Of a DNA stretch of 64,000 bases, positions 45,784 to 52,816 are shown piece after piece (the stretch's first letter is position 1; every line of letters starts with the position of its first letter). The notes beneath the pieces are model-generated. The model saw nothing but the letters and a program-made list of their open reading frames with translations. It did not search any database and was not told the DNA's origin. The DNA is from Desulfovibrionaceae bacterium (GTDB taxonomy: Bacteria > Desulfobacterota > Desulfovibrionia > Desulfovibrionales > Desulfovibrionaceae), in NCBI GenBank assembly GCA_009773665.1, contig WSYE01000002.1:124001-188000 (forward strand), read 5' to 3'. The position numbers were made by a program, and so were the translations under genes.

Positions 45784-45890
45784 ACGACTCCCCCTCAAAG
45801 CCAAAGAAATTTACACCACGTTGAAGGGCGTGACCGAAATTGGCGGGCCAAGACACAATGGGCTATACCTAAAGAAGCACTTATGCCAGT

Positions 45891-46577
45891 TCAACCAAGC
45901 AAAATCCTCCGGCTTGCCGGACCGCAGTTAAAAAGCAAATCCACTGCCGAAAGATGAGACACAAATGTGCCGTGTAGTTGCGGATAGATTGGATGAGTGT
46001 AGTCCTGAAAAACAACCCGGACCCTCTGCCCCTCGAATCGGTCCACAGGAATATAATCTTGTCCTGCAGCGCCCTCGTAGAATATTGTTCCGCCAAAGTG
46101 ACGAACGATGCCGATAAGCCTGTCAATCCTGTCGCCCGCAATACCCAAATCCGAAGACCAGAACAGCGGCGTGTCAATCCCGAAACAAGAACATAACCAC
46201 AAGATGACCGCACAGTCTAATTCGGACAGGCTGGACCAGGGCTTCATGAGCACTTCCTCTAACCCTGGGAAATACTGCCTGAAGTAGGGTGCCTTAGAGT
46301 AATACTGGGTCAGGGTTTTCAGGTGATTTTTCGCCCATGGGAGCGCTTCGTTGATACGCACGTCTCGAACAAGCGGGAATTTCTCCCCTTTCAGCAACAC
46401 CGGCACTGTAAGCCAGTGCGCCCCCGAAAAGGTTTTAATTCGATTGCGGTTACGCCATCCCCCTTTGTCGTACTGAACGTCGTCGTAAAGGACGAACACG
46501 TCGCTCTTGGCGATCTGCTCCAAATAACCTAGCCAGGGCAAATAGCTGGGCTGAAGGATGCCAACGGTCTTTTCCAT
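45891..46577 (-). CDS. WbqC-family protein
   Basis: A 228-residue protein of the WbqC family, found in many O-antigen and capsule loci and thought to be a transferase for modified amino sugars. Family signs are VGILQPSYLPWLGYLEQIAKSDVFVLYDDVQYDKGGWRNRNRIKTFSG at the N-terminus and GGTIFYEGAAGQDYIPVDRFEGQRVRVVFQDYTHPIYPQLHGTFVSHLSAVDLLFNCG at the C-terminus, with the conserved H-x-x-Y-P/D-L-L-F-N-x-G ending. AGGGG precedes the ATG, 7 bases after the stop of the membrane protein upstream. It is the last gene of the minus-strand arm. Confidence 0.85.
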   Translation of the reverse strand: MEKTVGILQPSYLPWLGYLEQIAKSDVFVLYDDVQYDKGGWRNRNRIKTFSGAHWLTVPVLLKGEKFPLVRDVRINEALPWAKNHLKTLTQYYSKAPYFRQYFPGLEEVLMKPWSSLSELDCAVILWLCSCFGIDTPLFWSSDLGIAGDRIDRLIGIVRHFGGTIFYEGAAGQDYIPVDRFEGQRVRVVFQDYTHPIYPQLHGTFVSHLSAVDLLFNCGPASRRILLG

Positions 46578-46584
46578 GTACCCC

Positions 46585-49209
46585 TTATCCTCTGATTCTC
46601 AGCGAGACAAAATGTTCTCCGCCCTGAACTGGCACCGCCACAGTATTCCCCGGCCCTTTCATCGGCCTGACGTTATCTCCATCAACTTCGGCCTCCCAAT
46701 ACCCATGCCAGGGCAATGCGAACACAACTCTCCCTGCATTGCCAGAGTTCATCCGTACGAAGGCCTGGCGCGACGTGACCGTCCGCGCTTCAATGACAGG
46801 GTCTGCTTGAATGGCCAAAGGCCAGACCTCAAGCCGGGTGATGGAAACCTCCGCCTTGACGGGACCCGCTGGATTGATTTCATAGCGTAATTCGCCTTGC
46901 CCCGCCTGGTAAGCGATACGCATTTCATGGTAGCCTTTCCCCACAAGCACCGACTGTTTGCGCGCCCCCCCTGACACGATGCAGTCCAGCGGTTGGTCCG
47001 TTTCGATGTTCATCACAATCTCCACTGCGCTCAGATCGGACTTGGACATTTTCCCCTCGGCCACCAGTGCTCCATGGAGTGGGATGCTTCCACGATTGCG
47101 AAAGAGGGGCCAGACAGGGCGAGTTCTGGAATACAGCTCCTGTCCGTCGGGAACGAAGAAGGCCTGTCCGAGATAGCCCTGGTTCTCGAAACAGGTCACC
47201 TGGCTGCCATTGCCCTGAGAGTTCCAGGTCCAGGACGGCCTGAAATCGTACAAGCCCGAATCAAGGACCTCGGTCTGAATGGGTGATCCGTGCCCGGTCT
47301 TGGCGAGAATATACTTCACGCCCCACAAAGTCAGGCACACCGGATCAATCTGATGCACGTATGTCAGGGACGCGTCCGTACGCACGCTGCGCCCGAAAGC
47401 GTGGATGTCTTGCGGAACCACGCTTCCGCCTGCCTTACGAAACAACTCCATGGATATGGGGAAGAAGGCCAAAGCCTGGAACTGAAGTATGTTGAATTCT
47501 GGCTCCTGGTCATTCCTGACAAAATTCCCCAGCCGCAGTTCCAGCGACTCAGGCAGATCAACAGCCCGAGACCGGTTCAACCGAAAGACCTGGTAGGCTT
47601 CTTCCTGATACAGATTGCGGATCGCATTGGCTGACAAGTCCGACCCACGGGAGAACTCCGCGACCAATCCATATCCCTGATAGCTTGGCCATTTCGCTTT
47701 AGAATGCGCTTCCATGTGTAGCAGCGTATCGGGGCTAAGCATTTGCAGGAGTTGTCCATCGGCACCTACCGGAACCACCAAGTGGGAGAAGGGATTCACC
47801 CGGTATTGAGCGTTCACCGGCACCCCACCCGGCTCCAACGGAACACCCACGCTCGTACCGGGCGCAAGGTTCTCATCGAGCCAGGACAAGGCCTGCTGGC
47901 GGTTTGAGGGTGCAAAAAGGGCCTCCAGCGTGTTCCATTGCTGATGGCCTGCGCCTGTCACGATGACACAGCCAACGGCCCAAGAAGCAAGGATTCCAGG
48001 CTTGCCAAGCTTTCCAGCCCAGGCGAGGATTTGGTCGAAGGCAGCAGCGGCTAAAAGGCAGAGCACGGTTGAAGCGGCGTAGAAATAATAGGTGATGTCC
48101 CGCACCCCCGCACTTCCCACGAACGCATACAGATAGAAGAGGTCCAACCAGAAAAAAAGGAGCAGGAAACCCAGTGCCGTTCGGTCCTTGTCTGTTCGCA
48201 ACGACGCTCGAAGCATGCAGATGAGCAAGGTGGGCAGAACGACCAGATTCACGCTCCGACCAAGCAAAGGCCCAAGGTGCGTCAATCGGTACCACAAGGC
48301 ATCGAACATACCGAACAAGCCCGCCGTTGGAACGACATGACTGATGGACTTGTTGTAGTCTGCCACCAATACGCCAATGCCTGCAAGAAATCTGGGATTG
48401 GCAGCAAAGAATACCGCCACGCACAGCCCGACCACTTTTGCGAGCCGCCTGACGGCAGTTGCACCAAATATGGTTTGTCCCCCAGCGCGTGTCCCCAGAA
48501 GGCAGGCCAGGACGATGGTGATGGCGGCTGGCAGCATGAGGAACTTCATGCTGAGGCTTACCCCAAGTATGCCAGTTGCGATGTACAAATGCGAGTCCCG
48601 GCCCCACTTGGCATATTGAATCTGGAACAGCAGGGAGAGAAGCCCGAGAACCAGGGCTGGGGAATCTACCTTCATACGCTGCTCGAACCCAGGGATGAAG
48701 GGCATTACCGCCACCAGAACTGTCGCTACGATCCCTGCGTTTCTGGACAGGTGGTTGTTCCCAACCCAATAGACGACTACTGGCAGGAACATCAGGAATC
48801 CAAACAGTTTATAGAGGCCAAAGATCTTCCAAGCCCGGAGCAGTTCTTCCGGATAGTTCCAGTAAAGCCTAGGGCTTTCAAAGCGTTTCAGCAGGCCGAG
48901 TTCAACACCCATGCTAATAACCGCCGTACCCAGATGCAGGAAAGGGCCCCCGATATTGAAATAGTAGGAAAACTTGCCTTCATGCAGGCGGGAATAGCCC
49001 AGGCACGCGTGGAGATTGATGCTGCCGTCATCTTCGTAGGTGTTGACGGGGATCATACGGGACGTGTTCAGCCCATAGCCTTCGACGTCCGCAATCCCTC
49101 GCAGGTGGAACACAGCGGCCAAGTTGACAAAGAAAAATACCAGGGCCACCGCAACCGCCGCACGGGAAAGCGAGAAGTCCAAGTCGCCGGGCTTAAGCGC
49201 CACCTGCAC
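46585..49209 (-). CDS. GT-C/ArnT-like membrane glycosyltransferase with YfhO-like end
   Basis: An 874-residue protein. The first ~450 residues have about ten membrane helices, with the first periplasmic loop carrying NTYEDDGSINLHA, an acidic DD pair expected for GT-C lipid-sugar transferases. The rest is a long extracytoplasmic domain ending FALPWHGYWEAEVDGDNVRPMKGPGNTVAVPVQGGEHFVSLRIRG, which resembles the C-terminus of YfhO-type proteins. It probably adds a sugar from a polyprenyl donor on the outer side of the inner membrane. The GTG start at 49209 has GAGGTGA upstream. Confidence 0.7.
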   Translation of the reverse strand: MQVALKPGDLDFSLSRAAVAVALVFFFVNLAAVFHLRGIADVEGYGLNTSRMIPVNTYEDDGSINLHACLGYSRLHEGKFSYYFNIGGPFLHLGTAVISMGVELGLLKRFESPRLYWNYPEELLRAWKIFGLYKLFGFLMFLPVVVYWVGNNHLSRNAGIVATVLVAVMPFIPGFEQRMKVDSPALVLGLLSLLFQIQYAKWGRDSHLYIATGILGVSLSMKFLMLPAAITIVLACLLGTRAGGQTIFGATAVRRLAKVVGLCVAVFFAANPRFLAGIGVLVADYNKSISHVVPTAGLFGMFDALWYRLTHLGPLLGRSVNLVVLPTLLICMLRASLRTDKDRTALGFLLLFFWLDLFYLYAFVGSAGVRDITYYFYAASTVLCLLAAAAFDQILAWAGKLGKPGILASWAVGCVIVTGAGHQQWNTLEALFAPSNRQQALSWLDENLAPGTSVGVPLEPGGVPVNAQYRVNPFSHLVVPVGADGQLLQMLSPDTLLHMEAHSKAKWPSYQGYGLVAEFSRGSDLSANAIRNLYQEEAYQVFRLNRSRAVDLPESLELRLGNFVRNDQEPEFNILQFQALAFFPISMELFRKAGGSVVPQDIHAFGRSVRTDASLTYVHQIDPVCLTLWGVKYILAKTGHGSPIQTEVLDSGLYDFRPSWTWNSQGNGSQVTCFENQGYLGQAFFVPDGQELYSRTRPVWPLFRNRGSIPLHGALVAEGKMSKSDLSAVEIVMNIETDQPLDCIVSGGARKQSVLVGKGYHEMRIAYQAGQGELRYEINPAGPVKAEVSITRLEVWPLAIQADPVIEARTVTSRQAFVRMNSGNAGRVVFALPWHGYWEAEVDGDNVRPMKGPGNTVAVPVQGGEHFVSLRIRG

Positions 49210-49235
49210 TCACCTCATGAGTCAGTTGCATGTCA

Positions 49236-49880
49236 TTACTTGTGACATTTGAGCACCAGCAAATCGTTACCGATAGGACAGCCAGGCCAGTCCATGGAAA
49301 AAAGGACGTCCCTGTAAACGAAGCTGGACTCTATACTGAAGAATTCCCCGATGATGTCGCGCTGCTCTGACTCAACGCGCACATGCTGTCCCTGCTCCAA
49401 CGTCATGAACCAGCGATGCAAGGGAGACGGGTCGTTGGGCACGGCCAGAATATCGATGCACAAGAACACACCGCCGTCCTCAAGGAGCGACAACAGGAAG
49501 AGAAGAACCCGCTTGAGATCCTCCCGGCCGATGTGGTGGAAGCAACAGTTTGACAAAATGCAGTCGAACGGTCCCAGCCCTGCCAGAGCTTGGGTGCTGT
49601 TGACGAAGGTGGACCCTCTGTAGAGCTTGCCTGCATAATCAAGCGAATCCTGGTCGATGTCGTATCCGGTGTAGACGAACCCCCTGCGAGTGAACTCAGG
49701 AGAGAAAATTCCCGCACCGCAACCGAAATCAAGAACGCTTGCACCGACAGGGAACTTCATCGAGTCAAGCAGCGAGTTCAAATGTCTGCGCTGATTGTGC
49801 TTGTTACCTGTGAGCAAACGTTGAGCCCAATCCCCAATCCATGCACGGACCACAGCGCTAGTCCTTATCCTGGGAGGCAT
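49236..49880 (-). CDS. SAM-dependent methyltransferase
   Basis: A 214-residue class I methyltransferase. VLDFGCGAGIFS (~48-59) is the SAM-binding motif I, GYDIDQDSLDYA motif II-like, and FDCILSNCCFHHIGREDLKRVLLFLLSLLEDGGVFLCID motif IV/V. The substrate is unknown; a sugar or a precursor from the radical SAM enzyme upstream is plausible. Its start overlaps the end of that gene by 23 bases. The N-terminal residues up to ~20 are less certain because the start has a weak ribosome site. Confidence 0.85.
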   Translation of the reverse strand: MPPRIRTSAVVRAWIGDWAQRLLTGNKHNQRRHLNSLLDSMKFPVGASVLDFGCGAGIFSPEFTRRGFVYTGYDIDQDSLDYAGKLYRGSTFVNSTQALAGLGPFDCILSNCCFHHIGREDLKRVLLFLLSLLEDGGVFLCIDILAVPNDPSPLHRWFMTLEQGQHVRVESEQRDIIGEFFSIESSFVYRDVLFSMDWPGCPIGNDLLVLKCHK

Positions 49881-50835
49881 TTATCTTATCATCCGCGTCC
49901 CGCATAACCTTCCAGTAGTTGTACTGCCAGGAGCGATACTTCCAGTCGGGACAGCGCGAGCAGATGGCAATCTCTTCTCCCTTGCCAGTGAGGTGCAACT
50001 CGCGAAAACGGGAGAACTCGGGGCCATGCCAGATATCCTTGATACTGCGTTCGTACACATTGGCAAACTTTTCGCTGAAGGCGATGTCCTCTCCGCACAA
50101 TGTTGCGAACCCTCGAGAATCAATATTGAATCGTTCAAAAAGCCACGGACACGGCACGCGGTCTTCAGGGGGAAGGTAGGCACTGTCATCCGCCGATCTA
50201 TCATCGTTGTAGCCCCAGGTGAGGTACTTCCGAATCTGCACCTTGTCGGCGATGGTCGTCCAATAAGCCTCCACCTCATCAACATCCACACCCTGTTGGT
50301 TGATGGCGCTGACGATGATACGCGTGGAGGACTTCAACTTGTTGCGTAAGTCAACAGCCATTCGCACATTGCGGTTCAACGTTACCCAGTCAAGGCCAGG
50401 GCGAGCGAACGCATAGGTGTCGGCGTCGGCGGCGTCGACGCTAAACTCGATCGCATCCACGCCGATGCTGATGAGTCGCGCGAGTTGCTCTTCGGTGAAC
50501 CTGGAACCATTGGTGATGAGTCCGACCTTCGCCCCCTTGGCTTTGGCGTACTCAATCAGTTCGACAGCCCTGGGATGCAACATGGGCTCTCCGCCGCCGG
50601 AGACGCGCAGCATACTGCCATATTGCCCGCACTCGTCGGCAATGCGCTTGAAGAGGTCATCCGGCATAAACAGAGCATCTTTGTAGGACGTCCGGATCTC
50701 GGAATTGTTATACGGACAATTTGGGCACTGAGCATTGCAAACATATATGAAGGACAGGACCACCATCATCGGGAAGTCCTCGGCCTCTTCACGCATGCCG
50801 TAGGCTTCGCGAGTGTGCTGAACAGTTTTTTTCAT
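49858..50835 (-). CDS. radical SAM/SPASM protein
   Basis: A 325-residue radical SAM enzyme. CNAQCPNCP (~33-41) gives the CxxxCxxC cluster motif, GGGEPMLHPRAVELIEYAKAKG is the SAM-binding GGE region, and the C-terminal cysteines (CPWL, LCGEDI, CSRCPDW) fit a SPASM-type auxiliary cluster. It resembles in layout the radical SAM gene at 32451 on the other arm but differs in sequence. It is followed with overlap by a methyltransferase, suggesting sequential chemistry on one substrate. Confidence 0.85.
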   Translation of the reverse strand: MKKTVQHTREAYGMREEAEDFPMMVVLSFIYVCNAQCPNCPYNNSEIRTSYKDALFMPDDLFKRIADECGQYGSMLRVSGGGEPMLHPRAVELIEYAKAKGAKVGLITNGSRFTEEQLARLISIGVDAIEFSVDAADADTYAFARPGLDWVTLNRNVRMAVDLRNKLKSSTRIIVSAINQQGVDVDEVEAYWTTIADKVQIRKYLTWGYNDDRSADDSAYLPPEDRVPCPWLFERFNIDSRGFATLCGEDIAFSEKFANVYERSIKDIWHGPEFSRFRELHLTGKGEEIAICSRCPDWKYRSWQYNYWKVMRDADDKINASQDKD

Positions 50836-50967
50836 TGCAATTCCTTGGTTTTGCTACGCAGAATCCAGAGCCGCATTGACCAGGGTGTGGGCATCGTTAT
50901 GACGGCATAGGCGTGGGACTTCTCTTGAAATACGTGCATGATATTAAGCCACAGGAAGCTTGGCTGT

Positions 50968-51546
50968 CTACCCTCGGCGAGAAGCCACAATCGTATCCAG
51001 CAGGCAGTGGCAGATGGAGTGGTGCAGCACCTCCACCTGGCCATAGGAGTCCACGGGCACGTGGAAGTTGCCGTCGCCCATGGCCCGCAGGGGGTTCTCC
51101 GGCGCGAATCCGGTGAGGGTCAGCACCAGGCAGCCCTTGGCCTTTGCAGCGGCTGCGGCGCGCAGGATGTTCTCCGAACGCCCGGAGGAGCTTATGGCCA
51201 CCAGCACGTCGTCCGGATCAGCGAACATCTCCACGGGTTTCTCGAAGAGGTGCGGGTAGCCGAAGTCGTTGCCGATGCAGGTCAGTCCGGCGGGGTCGTT
51301 GAAGGCCAGGGCGCGCATGCCCCCGGTCTTCCAGAAGTCGGTGGCCATGTGCGAGGAGATGGCAGCCGAGGCCCCGTTGCCTATGAACATGAGCTTGGAA
51401 CCGGCGCGGGTGCGCTCGTCGAGCATCCCGGCTGCCTCGGCCACGCCCGACGGCAGGTCCATGGGCTCGCCTCCGGGCCGGGTATACACGATGGCCTGGG
51501 TCAGGCCGCACATGGTGCGATAGAACTCAGCGGCTGAGCTTTTCAC
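50968..51546 (-). CDS. SIS-domain sugar isomerase (GmhA-like)
   Basis: A 192-residue phosphosugar isomerase-like protein. MFIGNGASAAISSHMATDFWKTGG and VLVAISSSGRSENILRAAAAAKAKGCLVLTLTGF are the SIS domain signatures, and LHHSICHCLLDTI the C-terminal helix of GmhA-type enzymes. It may convert sedoheptulose 7-phosphate to a heptose phosphate or act on another ketose phosphate. The GTG start at 51546 has TAGGAG upstream and lies 10 bases after the flippase stop; the longer frame upstream is antisense. Confidence 0.85.
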   Translation of the reverse strand: MKSSAAEFYRTMCGLTQAIVYTRPGGEPMDLPSGVAEAAGMLDERTRAGSKLMFIGNGASAAISSHMATDFWKTGGMRALAFNDPAGLTCIGNDFGYPHLFEKPVEMFADPDDVLVAISSSGRSENILRAAAAAKAKGCLVLTLTGFAPENPLRAMGDGNFHVPVDSYGQVEVLHHSICHCLLDTIVASRRG

Positions 51547-51556
51547 AGCGAATCTC

Positions 51557-52801
51557 CTACTGCGCGGCCTGGGAGCGGCGCACTTTGAGGAAGAACCAGG
51601 CCAGAGTTGCGGCCAGGATGAACACCACACAGGCAAGAAGCATCTGGGCCACCTGCATGGCGTTTTCGTGTCGGAAGAAAACAAGCCCGGCGAACAGTGC
51701 CACTCCAAGGCCCTGAACCCACATGAACCCGAATTCGTTTCGGGCCTGGGAATACACGAACAGCACGTTGGCGCAGGCCAGAAGCGCCATGGCGGAGCTT
51801 ATAACCGCCAGCAGCGGCCCGGCAGCCTTGTACTGCGCACCGAACAGCACTGTCACCATGAACTCCGAGGCAACCACGCACAAAAGCGCGAATCCGCCGC
51901 CCAGCAGGATGGTGATGCCCATGGACATCCACAGGCTCTTGTCGTTCTGTTCGCCGCTCGCTTTGGCCGTAGCCGCCTCGGTGAACAGCACGCTCATGAG
52001 CACGGCAGGCCCGTAGAAGGCGATGCGCCCCAGGATCGCGCCAGTTGCGTAGAGCCCGGCCTCGGGGCCGGGGCAGAAGTGGCGCACCAGCACCAGGTCC
52101 AGGTTGTTCAGGCACATGGTGATGACGGAGCTGACCACCATGGCCAGGGCGTACTTGCCAACTTCCTTGTGGAAGCCCTGCGGCAGGGGTTCGGGCTTCA
52201 CCGGGAAGATATCGCGCAGGAAAAGAAAAGCCAGTCCGGCCTGGAACAGGATGCCCAGAAGGCCGCAGAGCATGGCTCCGTTCACGCCCCAGCCCAGTCC
52301 GGTGAGGAGCACCAGACTGGCCAGGAAGCGGATGCAGGCGTTGCTGGCTCCTGACAGGCCGAAGCCCATGAATCGTTGCAGGCCCTGGAGCATGCCCGTG
52401 GGAATCGGAGCCATCAGGGACACCGAAACCAGGGCCAGCATGATGTACACCGGAACGATGGACTCCAGGTGCAGGAAATCCTTGAGGAGCGGAGCCAGGA
52501 AAAAACCCGCAGCCGCGATGACCGCCGCCGCCACGGCAGCAACCTTGAGCGCCTGGCTGAAGAGCCCACGCACCCGCCCCATGCCGTCCAGCGCGAATCC
52601 AGCCGTGAAACGGGCCATGATGAGCGGCACCACGCCCAGTGGCGCGGCCAGGATCACAGTGCTGGAGTTCAAGGCGTTGAAGCTGCCGAACTCGTCGGGC
52701 GTCATGGCCCTGCCTATCGTCAACTGAAAGAGGTAGTTGAAGATGTTGCCCGAGTTCATGAGCACGAGAATCAGAAAGTTCTGCTTGAGAAAGCGTTTCA
52801 C
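51557..52801 (-). CDS. polysaccharide flippase (Wzx/MATE-like)
   Basis: A 414-residue membrane protein with about 12 helices, starting MKRFLKQNFLILVLMNSGNIFNYLFQLTIGRAMTPDEFGSFNAL, the family start of polysaccharide biosynthesis flippases (TPDEFG matches the usual xPxEyG). It would move lipid-linked glycan units across the inner membrane. GTG start at 52801 with GGGAG upstream. It is in the middle of the minus-strand glycan operon, between the large unknown secreted protein and the isomerase. Confidence 0.9.
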   Translation of the reverse strand: MKRFLKQNFLILVLMNSGNIFNYLFQLTIGRAMTPDEFGSFNALNSSTVILAAPLGVVPLIMARFTAGFALDGMGRVRGLFSQALKVAAVAAAVIAAAGFFLAPLLKDFLHLESIVPVYIMLALVSVSLMAPIPTGMLQGLQRFMGFGLSGASNACIRFLASLVLLTGLGWGVNGAMLCGLLGILFQAGLAFLFLRDIFPVKPEPLPQGFHKEVGKYALAMVVSSVITMCLNNLDLVLVRHFCPGPEAGLYATGAILGRIAFYGPAVLMSVLFTEAATAKASGEQNDKSLWMSMGITILLGGGFALLCVVASEFMVTVLFGAQYKAAGPLLAVISSAMALLACANVLFVYSQARNEFGFMWVQGLGVALFAGLVFFRHENAMQVAQMLLACVVFILAATLAWFFLKVRRSQAAQ

Positions 52802-52816
52802 GAAGCGCTCCCGGCT

